The position numbers and the translations under genes were made by a program. A DNA stretch of 64,000 nt, taken from positions 332,773-396,772 of the forward strand of contig JAVYIG010001044.1 in NCBI GenBank assembly GCA_035222895.1, written 5' to 3'. Position 1 is the stretch's first letter, and the number at the start of each line of letters is the position of its first letter. Source of the stretch: Strongylocentrotus droebachiensis (Eukaryota; Echinodermata; Echinoidea; Camarodonta; Strongylocentrotidae). Under the pieces are notes generated by a model. That model had not been told where the DNA came from. It made no database searches and saw nothing but the letters and a program-made list of their open reading frames with translations. Shown here piece by piece: positions 54,277 through 64,000 of this stretch.

Positions 54277-54921
54277 GGGGGGGGGGGGAGTAGAGAGGGG
54301 ATAGGAGGAGTAGGAGAGGGGTCAAGTTATGCCGCTTTGAAGTGTAGATACCCCCCTCCATGTACAGATATTTCCATGCAGTTAATATAAATGGTAACAA
54401 TTTGAATGTGTCGAATTATATGATTATGATGAGTATTTGATTATTATTACACTGTCCACACACAAAAACAAATCCACAAGAAGCTTCTTCGGTTGTTTTT
54501 TTGAAGAAAAGTGAAGAAGTTTACCACACACAAAAAAAATAGTAATGTCTGAATGTTAAGATTGTATGTAGCTCATTGGTCCATTAAGTGAACTAGGACC
54601 ACATTTCAAATTAAAAGATTATGGTGCAATTCAAACACAATTGTGGTTTATTTTGTGTGATTTTATGTTTTGCTGTAGTTATTGGGCGTTTAGTGAGGAT
54701 TAATTGTATTATAAGCATTGAAATGAATTGAAGAAGATTTACTTTGCAAAACATTTTTTATTTACCCTTCCCAAGTCAGAATTTGAACAAGTAAAACAAA
54801 AATGGCAGTCCCAACAGACTTCACTTATGCAGAGTTAACTGTATATAGAGAGAGAGAGAGAGAGAAAACAGAGAAAAGAGAGAGAGAAAGAAAAGAGAAA
54901 AAAAAAAGAGAGAGAGAGAGT
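54277..54921. repeat. G run and GA microsatellites
   Basis: Run of 12 G at 54277 and (GA)n tracts at 54849-54921. Nothing coding. Confidence 0.8.
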
Positions 54922-56205
54922 GAGATACCTAATGGCTTATTTTTGTAACCATATAATCATGTGGGGTACCTACCGTAGAGAGTGATGGGGAGATTTATTC
55001 TCCTCGACTATGCAAACAGCTCGGATGGAATCAGAAGATGACTTTGCTCACTTTTGTGCATTGCACCAAGGAACAAGGACCATGTTGTTGCTGTTATAAA
55101 GTAGCTGTTCTTATATAATATTGGATTCATTCAGTGAGATTCTAGACACTTGGAACCAAAATGACCTTATGTTTGTGAAGTTACATAACCAAATCTCTTA
55201 TCTAGCTTGTACCCTCATGAATATATAGCTTCAGCAAGTTACATCACCTTAGGTAACTATTGCTTCATGTATATAATTCTACAGTGCATCTCAAACAAAA
55301 TCTTTGGGACACACTGTATTACTGTATACAGTCATGCCTGATTCAAAATTTAAAGCACATTTAAAGCATACTGTAGCCCTCCTGCATCTAATGTATTAAT
55401 TATGCATTCAATATATTTGTTTAAATTCAATATATTTGTTTAATATCGTTTATTATCTGTATAAAATTATATACACTTGAAATATTGTATCAAGCCATAT
55501 TATGTTCATGAAAATGTATGATGAAAACAAGAAAAAAGAGGCAGAAACCAATAAATCAAATCAAATCAAATCAATTTTCCAAAGTCACTAGAAAATAATG
55601 GTATAAAGTAAAAACAACAAACTTTACACTCAAAAGTAAGATAAATTGTAAAAATTCTTTAATTACAACTATGTACAAATCAGTGCAAATCTAATCATGC
55701 AAGTAGATCAATGATAATTTTACATGTTACATGTAGCTATGCATTGTTCACTGATAATTCTTTCCATAAAGAATAAATGTGTAATGTCCTACCAATGACT
55801 ATTGAAAAACAAAACTGAGAGCAAGCTGCAAGCCCTCATTTGTCTAATTAGTTCCTATTTTAAATAGGCTCATAGTCATAACGGTGGACTAATGTATAAG
55901 TTATTTTCCCTTGGGTTTTACTTTCGCAAAGTATTGGCGACACACTCGTTTATGGCAAATCCAACAACACTCAAAAATATTTTCCATCGCGTAAATGTGG
56001 CTGTCCAAATCACTAAAACAGCTGCGTTGCATGTCTCGCACAATGTCTATACAAATCCACTGGGTCATGCGGGGCAGTTTGAGACCAAACTGATAGTAAC
56101 GGGACACTTCAATTAAAAAAATAATAATTTCTCCAATAATTCTTACATTGGGATTGTGATATTCAGTATTCATGATCCAAAGAAACGGAATGAGAATTAA
56201 TGTTA
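54922..56205. other. Intergenic DNA; one unexplained open frame
   Basis: Mostly AT-rich. A minus-strand frame at 56110-55904 reads LPRMTQWICIDIVRDMQRSC and continues with CWICHKRVCRQYF. I do not recognise it; it could be a transposon scrap or chance. Confidence 0.3.
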
Positions 56206-56871
56206 AGTATACCGTGTGAGTCAAAAAAAAGTTTACACCTAGAAAATTGCTACTTATTTTTAAAATCATATATGAACAGTAAATTATTATACATCTTATG
56301 AAAGAGTGTTTTATCCCAAATCATTTGGTACCATTTTTGTGTGGTATGTGTTCACGCTTGGACAAACAGGTGGCATTGTTTGTGAGAGTGCAAAAATCGA
56401 CTTGCGCCAAAGTGATGCCTACATTATGTATTATGTTGGGATTAGCGGAGTGAGAGAATGGATTGAATGTATCAAATGAAATGCATTGCATATGCTTTTT
56501 GCAAAGGGCAAAGTCACACACACGAGCACAAAAGTTTGTTGGTATTTGATATTCGATATTTGATATGTGTGGCATGATTAATTTTGTTAGGGGTGTTATT
56601 TGGATCTGCAAAGACCGAATTAATACCCAAATCCCAATTGTTTTATTCAAACATCACATAGGCAACTTTGGCGCAAGTCGATTTTTGCACTCTCGCAAAC
56701 AATGTCTCCTGTTCATCCAAGCGTGAACACATACCAAACAAAACTGGTACCAAATGATTTGGGATAAAACACTCTTTCATAAGACATATAACAGTTTAAT
56801 GTTCATCGATGATTTTTTTTAATAATTAGCAATTTTCTAGGTGTAAACTTTTTTTTGACTCACTCTGTATA
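56206..56871. mobile_element. Foldback element with 220-bp inverted ends
   Basis: 56206-56430 and 56645-56871 are inverse copies (gagtcaaaaaaaagtttaca, tgaaagagtgttttatccca, aaaaatcgacttgcgccaaa), about 85-90% alike, around a 215-bp centre. The ends tatac.g.gtgagtcaaaa next to TA resemble Tc1/mariner-type elements. Confidence 0.82.
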
Positions 56872-57647
56872 TAAGTAACTTGTTTTGGTTGTGGCTTCAC
56901 ATGAATTTAACATCTCTCGAATTAGTCTTTGAACCCTTGAGCTGTGAAATATCTTCACGCAAATTTATTGGCTTATACATTAATTCAAAACTCGTTTAAC
57001 CTAAGTACACTAATGTATGAAGTGCCAAGTGTTGGGCTCAAATATATTTAATAACATAGAATCAAGTCGTGACATGAAAATGAGAGATTGATTCCATGCC
57101 AATAATTTTTCGCTTATTCAGTTACAAATTTATGGTAATTTGACAAGATGAAGAGGTTAAAATCTGGTGCCCACAAATCACAGAGCTATTAGCAATTGAC
57201 CATGATGTATCAATCAATCGTACAACTAATTGCTAGGCTTTGTGTTTTACTTGGCCCTAGACTTAAGTTATTTCCTGCTGGTGCACTCTTTAAGCCTCAT
57301 TCAGATTTGCCAAGGCGAACCACTGTTTTTAAAATATAATGACGTAAGGCGTTATATGCTTCACACTTCTGTATCTTTAAATATACATGTTCTATATATC
57401 TTATAATTTTCTTAAATTAGTGCTTGGAAATTAGTACACCGAGACAAATTAAATTTGCTGGCTAAGATAAAAAAAAACAGGCAGCAGGAAACAAACAAAC
57501 ACACAAAACAAAGCATGATCTAAATGACATCACCGTTGCATTGTGGGAGCAGTTGTAGGCCACAACAGAGTACATGAGAGAGACAGAGGGCTCATTCCGT
57601 GCTTATCAGATGGAGTTGATTGAAAGTCTTTGCAGTTCCAAGTTGGA

Positions 57648-57704
57648 CTACGTCTGTGGTATCTTGACATTGCATTCCTCGTCTGTCTCTACACCCACTT
57701 CCTC
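57648..57704 (-). CDS. PSMC3IP: HOP2 last exon and stop
   Basis: Acceptor tttttgacag. Encodes EEVGVETDEECNVKIPQT and the TAG at 57650-57648. Confidence 0.94.
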   Translation of the reverse strand, partial: EEVGVETDEECNVKIPQT

Positions 57705-59408
57705 CTGTCAAAAAGAGAAAAGGATATAGGGGGTAATAAAAAGTGAAATGAAAGAAATTAAACAATTAAAATAAATAATAATAATAATAATTTTCAGTTC
57801 TTGTATAGCACATAATACGTTGTGAAATAATATCTCTATGCGCTTCAAAAGAGCTTTGGAAATTATTACCCTAGCTTCAGCTCCGGCAGCCATGTTCAGC
57901 ACTCAGTGCATTTCAAGGAATGATCCTACCAGGTACCCGTTTACCTCACCTGGGTTGAGTGTGGCAAATGCAGATTAATGTCTTGCCAAATGACATTAGT
58001 AGAAGATGTACGACTGATAACCACATCAGCAATCAAGTGTGATTTCAAACAGGTTTAAAATAATTAAATTCATTGTTCACAACCCTCTGCCGACAGAACA
58101 GCAGAGGGGGGGGGGGGGGGGGCAGATAAAAACAAAATCTAAATCTGAAAGGATAAGTTAGCAAGGAAGAAGTGATGTGAAAGAAAAATGTGTGTGTGTG
58201 TGTGTGAGAAAGAGAGAGAGAGAGAAAGTGAGAGGCATGAAGACATATACATATATATATATATATGAAGAGAAAAAGTATGCCATAGACAAGCAGAAAA
58301 AGAAGGGAAAAAAAGGAATTACATGTGTACATGTAGAAAAGATCAATACAAAATATAGGCAATAGAAAGGCGGAGAGATATTCTTACCACCAACTGTTTC
58401 TTGCTTTTAGGATACCCCTCTAGAATAGCATCAAGAATGTCCATTGCCTGTAAAAAAATATATATATATATATTTAATTAATATATACACCATCAGCATT
58501 CCATCTCTAACCAACAACATTTACAAAAATCACACTGCATTTTAATAAAATCATACCTTTTTACTCCCAGTTTAATTACATGTTAATTCCAAATCATTCT
58601 GTATATTTTCTTCGCAACTTATTTAGAAGTGTAGTTGATTTCAAATCACTCTTAAAGAAAGAGATGACAAGTAAAAAATCTAAACTCTATTATCTTCATT
58701 CTTTTAGTTTGGAAACTACACCATAAGCAATAAGCATATAAACTTCAACTCTCCAACCTAGCTGCATTAAGAAGATTTCGGGAGAGAAAATGTCAGCAAA
58801 AAGAATTACAAACATTAACTTGCAACAGCGCCATCTTTTGTCCAATAAAAATTAGATTTCGCTCCATCACATAATCACCCATGTGACAAAGTTTCTTATT
58901 CATCTTTCTCTCTCTCTCTTGCTTTATTATCCCTTTCCTTGTCTTTGTCTATAAATCTAGATCTCTCATCTCTCTCCCATTCCTATTGCTACCCCCCCCC
59001 CCCCCCCTCCCCCAAAGCAGTAAGTTAGATGATAATTGAGACATCAAATATCAAAGTCAAATACCATCAGAACTTTTTTTCTTTCCAGCCTTGATAGTAG
59101 TTTGATGGTTTTCATAGTTTTCTTCTGCTCAACGCTAACATGGCTACCAGTTGAATTGACCTGAGAAACTATCACCCCCCCCCCCCCCCCATCCCTCCTT
59201 TTCCATCACTCCCACCTACCCTTAAACCCAGAAGCATTCAAAATGAACAATCTTTATCAATATCCTAATAAATGCTTACCATTCTCTTCCGTTTCTTCCA
59301 AGCCTTGATGTTAGTCTGGTGGTTTTCATAAATAGCTTTCTTCTGCTCCACACTAACATGGCTACCTGCTGATTTAACGTGGGTGACTCTGCTTTGCTTC
59401 TTGGCACA
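57648..59408 (-). CDS. PSMC3IP: HOP2/PSMC3IP homologous-pairing protein, 3' end of gene
   Basis: HOP2 partners MND1 and helps DMC1/RAD51 pair homologous DNA in meiosis. Three final coding exons read leftward: 59408-59280, 58447-58388 and 57704-57648, 81 codons plus TAG, every join in phase 0. Seen: HVSVEQKKAIYENHQTNIKA, WKKRKRM, then DAILEGYPKSKKQLVEEVGV and ETDEECNVKIPQT. The ILEGYPKSKKQ..EEVG.ETDE run is the diagnostic HOP2 C-terminal domain; full proteins are about 210-220 residues. The N-terminal winged helix and coiled-coil exons were not found to the right within the window, so they probably lie beyond 64000. A decayed copy of the first of these exons lies in the intron at about 59070-59171. 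Confidence 0.93.
57775..58045 (-). repeat. SINE family 2, copy in HOP2 intron
   Basis: (AAT)n tail, gttcttgtatagcacataat, and a body with aggtacccgtttacctcacc and tcttgccaaatgacattag. The tRNA head is more diverged than at 39866. Confidence 0.75.
58105..58270. repeat. G run, (GT)n, (GA)n and (TA)n microsatellites
   Basis: Four simple repeats in series: G run at 58106, (TG)n at 58189, (GA)n at 58208 and (AT)n at 58251, all in the last-but-one HOP2 intron. Confidence 0.9.
58388..58447 (-). CDS. PSMC3IP: HOP2 penultimate exon
   Basis: Acceptor tttttacag, donor GTG|GTAAGA. Encodes AMDILDAILEGYPKSKKQLV. Confidence 0.95.
59070..59171 (-). pseudogene. Decayed duplicate of a HOP2 exon
   Basis: Aligns with 59282-59395 over its length (tcttctgctcaacgctaaca / tcttctgctccacactaaca; ttgatggttttcatag / tggtggttttcata) but has indels that break the frame. 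The still readable part gives GSHVSVEQKK. Tandem exon duplicate, now non-coding. Confidence 0.85.
59280..59408 (-). CDS. PSMC3IP: HOP2 antepenultimate exon
   Basis: Acceptor ttgtttatag, donor ATG|GTAAGC. Encodes CAKKQSRVTHVKSAGSHVSV and then EQKKAIYENHQTNIKAWKKR. 43 codons, phase 0. Confidence 0.92.
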
Positions 59409-59429
59409 CTATAAACAAAACAAAAATAC

Positions 59430-59512
59430 AATGCAACCTGTTTTATAGATAGACTGCCCAATCAAGGAAGACACATAAAGTGGTATTTATAGGCAGGTGG
59501 TCTTTACATAAG
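59430..59512. repeat. CCTGTCTA repeat, diverged copy
   Basis: aacctgttttatagatagac and tttataggcaggtggtcttt, homologous to 38830-38905. Lies just upstream of the HOP2 exon at 59408. Confidence 0.65.
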
Positions 59513-60984
59513 TCTCTCTTCATTGCATATTTTAAAGAGTAATACTGTTTAATACAAGTTTAAAAAACAAATGTTATTTTGCACAAATTGTTCATTGAAA
59601 AAGGTGGTAGCTAGGGTACAAACCATACAAGTGTGTAGAAAAGGAAGCTCCAGGTATGTACATGTACTGTAAAGCTAGAATGTTTAGTAAAATGAATATT
59701 TTTGTGATAAATGAATGAATAAAGTCCAGAATGAACTTAAATCACAGCACTGTACAGGTTGATTGCCCTACAGGCTCTTGTTGGATGCACCATGTATGTG
59801 GAACAGGTGCATTCAAAGGGGGGGGGGGGGGGGGGAGGAAGCAATATAAATGACAACAGAAGTACCATGTTCAGCATATCTAAACGTTTATACATCTGTT
59901 TAATTTCATATTTGTTTGTATGTTAGTTAGTTTTTGTTTTAGATCCTCTTTGTTTTAGATCCTCTATAATTTAAGGTATGTAAATCTGATCACAGAAATA
60001 CTGTATTTCTGACTCTGAGTGAGTAGCGCACAAGATAAAACTTGAATAAAACAGTAGGTATAGCTAAATATAAGCATAAGGAAGTTACTAGTACAACCCT
60101 TGATTCTGTTGAAAAGAAATATATCCCACCTGACCTAAATTGAGATAACCTCCCATTTCAGCGACCTACATTGTAAATCTGGAAGATATTTCTTACAATT
60201 TCGGTATAAAGTTATCGGTTGATTTAGCCAGCTTGAAACTCTAGAAAGCCATGCACAGAAGCTAGATTAAGCCTTCACAGCCCAGGTTTGAGAGAGCATG
60301 GTATAGTTTGCATACAGGGATTAAGGGTTCGGTATTGTCGGGGTTAATGATTCTCTATACCCCTTGCCGACGGATGAGACGTAATCCTAGAAGGCTGTCA
60401 TGTCCCGACAATGTCATTCCGTAACAGCTGATGAGAATTTCTTGCCGAGAATAAGACCGAGAAACGATGAGCTAGCTTCCTCCTTCCTTCATTGACAATG
60501 AATGACAAGTCTTTGCAACAATAAATGTTCCCTCAATAATTTCTCCTTAAAAGGGCTATTACTATGAAATCCAAATTAAGCTACTTAAGAGGGATATTAC
60601 AGAGATTACGTTAAGGTTATGTTTTAATAAATTTTGAAAAAAGAATTGTTTCTAAATTGTGATGAGAATGAAAATTCATTATTTGTAAATGAACATACAT
60701 GAAAAAGAATAGACAGTAGATGAATTATTACATGTATGTGATAATTTTGGTTAACCTAATTATTTTATTTTTTTTAAGAGGTTTGTATGTTAAATTCAAT
60801 AATGCTCAACTGTTGGGCAATTCTTTATCTATCTTTCTGATTTTTTCATTAATTTACTGGTAATAAACCTTGGATAAGAAATAAATAATCCTCAGATATC
60901 TAGGGTTACATGGATAAGACAATTAAAGTTGAAGGTCCCTGGAGCTTACTTTTGTTGTTGTTGCTTTTATTTCAGAAAAAAAAA
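59513..60984. other. HOP2 intron or upstream DNA, no exon seen
   Basis: G run at 59818, a duplicated ttgttttagatcctct at about 59935, otherwise AT-rich. I looked for the coiled-coil exon of HOP2 on the minus strand and did not recognise it. Confidence 0.4.
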
Positions 60985-61055
60985 TGGAATAATAATAATA
61001 TGGTGCATTTATATCGCGCACAATACATTGACGATGTCTCTAAGCGCTTTCAGAT
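60985..61055 (-). repeat. SINE family 2, tail fragment
   Basis: (AAT)n, then ggtgcatttatatcgcgcac and tctctaagcgctttcag, as at 28695. Confidence 0.5.
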
Positions 61056-61554
61056 ATACTTCTCATATATACATGTAGTACCAAGATTTTTTCTGCCCTT
61101 GACTGAATAACAGATTGCTCACAAGTATCTCAAAAATATGAAGTCTAAGGTGTGGTTTTTACAGAACTTTACGTCTGGATTACAAAAAGTGCATTGTAAT
61201 TTCCCCACAATTCACTAACCAATGCACATCTACGATACCTTGCAACTGGCTTTTTACTGCTGTGTTTTTGATCGCATTGAATGAACCATAACATGAACCT
61301 AATCTGTCAATCAAGATTAGAGGCGATGACCACAATCACATGTTATGGACTCCGCCCCTTCACCCCTCCCTCCTCCCAATCCCCAATGATTCACCCCAAA
61401 TCATCGACCTATCAAGACTGATTTCCTGCCCTAGAGCTTGAAGCTTAGGCTGCAGGGCTTGACCTGAACAGAGAGAGAGGGGTGTGTTTTACACCCTAGC
61501 TACCTACCTACACCCCTCATCGTACTTGTTTTTTACCACTGCATCCAGACAAGG

Positions 61555-62259
61555 GTTTAAAGTGAGAGGAAAAGAAGACGGAGACAGAGCAACTGATAGA
61601 GCGAGAGAATGAGAGGGAGAGAGACAGACAGATTGGAGGGGGGGGGGCTATGGAGGGAGGGAGGGAGGGAGGGAGGGAAGAAGAGGGAGAAAATGGATAA
61701 ATGGGGAAAAGTAAATGTGTAAAACTTAAAAAAATATAGGTGTGCAAAATAAAAGTAATGAATCAGGAGAGAAACAGCAGAAAGAGAGAGAGAGAGGGGG
61801 GGGGGAGAAAAAAAGAGAAAAAAGGGAAGAGGGGGAAGTGGAAAGGGATGAGAGGTAGAGGGAGAGACAGACAGATAGGAGAGGGACAGAGAGTGTAGAG
61901 AGACAAAATAGATACATGTAGATGGAGATAGAGAGAAACATAGACCGAGAGAGGGGAAGAGGGACAGAGAGAGAGAGAGAGAGGAAAGGTGTAGAGGGAA
62001 AGTGAGACATAGGGTGATAGATGGAGAGGAAGAGAAACAAGAGTAGTAGGGAGGGAAGGAGAGAGGGAGAACGGGAAGGAGAGAGGGAGCAAAGGATAGA
62101 TAGGAGAAAGGGATAGGACAAACAAGGCATGGATATAGAGGATGAAAGACAGAGAGAGAGAGAGAGAGAGATAGAGAAAGAAAGAGACTGATAAACAGAC
62201 AGATAGAGGGATAGATAGAGGAAAATTAGGCATATACAGAGAAAGAGAGAAAGAGAGAA

Positions 62260-62294
<35 letters not shown>

Positions 62295-62305
62295 CAGAGA
62301 GCATG
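61555..62305. repeat. 750-bp GA-rich polypurine tract
   Basis: Almost uninterrupted purines on the plus strand: gagaga, gggagg and gacaga units, with a G run at 61636. Minus-strand frames are Ser/Leu-rich low complexity and are not genes. Confidence 0.93.
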
Positions 62306-62565
62306 GAGAAGCAAGATTGTGTTTTCTGAATGGCCCTCTATTGAAGCATCAATCTTCATCACAGGATGGAAGAAGAAGAAACCATAACATTCCTGGCCGT
62401 AGCTACATGAAGATGAAGATGGGATCTATCATTTCATCTCATTTACCGCTGTCTGCAACTCAGTCCCTAGAGTACAGCCACCTTGAGCTCCCAGTACATT
62501 TAGTCATGCTATAATCCACATGCTATTTTCTGCACTTGTTTCCAAACCCCGGCTATTCAATCAGG

Positions 62566-62742
62566 CAATGGCGTATCTAGAGGCTGGCGGGGATGTGCCC
62601 CTTGTGCCCCCTCAATCTGCCCTAGTTTATAATATACACACATTTATAAGTTGCACAGTATCCACTGAAAATGAAAAATCCTTTTTATTAATGGTAGTGC
62701 CCCCCCTCGCTTTAGACAGTGAGACCTAGATCCACCACTGTG
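62566..62742. mobile_element. Short hAT-like element
   Basis: Ends caatggcgtatctagaggct and gacctagatccaccactgtg are imperfect inverted repeats of the CAGTGGCGGATCTAGG type seen at hAT termini. 177 bp, non-autonomous. Confidence 0.6.
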
Positions 62743-63533
62743 AGAGGGCACATGCCCCCCCCCCCCCCCCTCCTCCTGCTCTGAACAACTGTCAGGAATC
62801 TTATAACAATGTGTCCCACGAGCTCACCTCACAAAATTATGTACCATACGTTAATGCACATCAACAATAGTTGCACAAAATGTACTGACCATCAATGTCA
62901 TTACCCCTCCCCAACCCCCTCGGTCAAAGAATCCTTGATGTACCGCTGTCAGCAATCTTATACCAACATTCACATGACTCCTTTGCTTCTTAGTTTTCCC
63001 CACGAAGCTATCAGATAATTTCCTGCTGCCTCTGAAGTTAAGTTGAGACATTAGGGTGCACAATTCGGCCAGGGGGCCACCCCCCCCCCCATCCCCACTT
63101 TTTAAGTATCATATAACTTGTGATGCATTTAATACTAGAATGTAACATTTGCAGACCTGATCTACAGTTTTGCTTCAATAATTATAATTCAGATGCATTG
63201 CACCTGTGAACTTTACCATTTTAAGACTGCAACTTATTACGTTTTGAGACTTCAAATTCAATGGGGAAAAACTGACTGATTTTGATGCTGCAAATGACAT
63301 GTTGAGTATAATTTTAGAAATCATGGACCTCTTGTCAAGAAGGGTTTGTCCCATTTGAGCAGAAATGATTGTTTAAAATACCAAGGACAACGAAATAACC
63401 GATCTTTTGCAAAATGTCATTATTGTCACATTTTCCACAAACAAAACAAATATGTTCCATACCCATTTTATTAAAAACTGCTCTCAACATTCTTCAAAAT
63501 GTTTCTGTTTTCAATAACATTCCATTAAAGGGG
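62743..63533. other. Intergenic or intronic DNA, no gene seen
   Basis: C runs at 62755 and 63082 and otherwise AT-rich sequence. No exon recognised. Confidence 0.4.
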
Positions 63534-64000
63534 AAGTCCACCCTGAAATTAAGTTAGTTTTAATAGGAGTAGAAAAATGAGAGAAATAAGTCAGTGAAAG
63601 TTTGAGCAAATTCCGATTAAAAATAAGGAAGTTAGGATTTTTTAAGTTGTGATCAATCAAACACAAATTGGCAACTCTATGACGTAAAATGCGAGCTCAA
63701 CTTCCATTTGCTTAGTACTAAAAAAATCTAAAATTTTCATTTTCCCTCAAGAAAAATTTCAACCATACATGCACCCTAAATATAATAATTGCAAATATGT
63801 TTCTATACCCCCCTGCAAGGAACAAATATATATTCCGTCATCAATAACGAAGAAAACATGATTTATGAAATATTATGCACAAAGCAAATGAAGGAGAGCT
63901 CGTATAATAAGTCACAGAGTTGCCAATTTGTATTTGATTGATCACAACTTCAATAATTCATAACTTTCTTATTTTCATTCAGAATTTGCTCAAACTTTCA
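63534..64000. mobile_element. Palindromic element cut by the window edge
   Basis: The left arm starts aaaggggaagtccaccctga. From tgaaagtttgagcaaattcc (63595) to gcgagctc (63697) it is repeated inverted at 63893-64000 (gagctcgtat ... tttgctcaaactttca). The missing outer part of the right arm should follow just past 64000. Confidence 0.82.

Noticed and set aside
55901-56269. Minus-strand frame of 122 codons with a Cys-rich end
   Set aside because: Not recognised as any family; partly overlaps the foldback element at 56206. Too weak to call a gene.
61517-62362. Ser/Leu-rich minus-strand frames of about 190-200 codons
   Set aside because: Low-complexity translation of a GA polypurine tract.
60900-64000. 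5' exons of HOP2 on the minus strand
   Set aside because: Searched by eye for the winged-helix and coiled-coil exons; nothing convincing was found, so they are probably right of the window.

Overview
This is a window of animal nuclear DNA: genes are split by introns with GT/AG junctions, codon use is mixed, and intergenic and intronic DNA is packed with short transposon remnants. The best fit is a marine deuterostome, probably an echinoderm such as a sea urchin. The grounds are a divergent intronless chemoreceptor-like GPCR, a Maverick/Polinton remnant, tRNA-derived SINEs and very many small inverted-repeat elements. The species itself cannot be fixed from the sequence, so this is an inference.

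Four protein-coding genes can be supported. (1) At the left edge on the minus strand is the 5' half of a vitellogenic-like serine carboxypeptidase (CPVL, peptidase S10): six coding exons between 5181 and 239, with the rest of the gene left of position 1. (2) An intact single-exon rhodopsin-class GPCR lies at 15965-16987 (+). (3) A complete nine-exon phosphatidylinositol-5-phosphate 4-kinase type 2 gene (PIP4K2) runs from 29402 to 48611 (+), encodes about 409 residues and has a 9.6 kb first intron. (4) The last three exons of HOP2/PSMC3IP (meiotic homologous-pairing protein) lie on the minus strand at 59408-57648; its 5' exons were not found and presumably lie right of the window. The four genes show no obvious functional relationship.

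Layout: 1-5.2 kb CPVL; 5.2-15.9 kb intergenic DNA with a tandem duplication, a LINE fragment, hairpin elements and G/C-run repeats; 16-17 kb GPCR; 17-22.3 kb a Maverick/Polinton family-B DNA polymerase that is frameshifted and split by about 2 kb of repeats; 22.5-28.6 kb an inverted-repeat element, a 27-bp minisatellite of about 43 units, and a satellite of about 112 bp with a GC hairpin in each unit; 29.4-48.6 kb PIP4K2, whose first intron carries a 2 kb Mutator-like insertion and a zone rich in ACATGT; 48.6-57.6 kb downstream DNA with several inverted-repeat elements in series; 57.6-59.4 kb HOP2; 59.4-64 kb repeats, ending inside one arm of a palindromic element.

The most striking signals are local duplications that touch exons. 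The start of PIP4K2 exon 7 (the MDYSLLV segment) is present three times. HOP2 carries a decayed copy of its antepenultimate exon. PIP4K2 intron 8 begins with a tandemly repeated unit that includes the 5' splice site. I found no evidence for a new multi-gene system; the novelty here lies in repeats and exon duplications.
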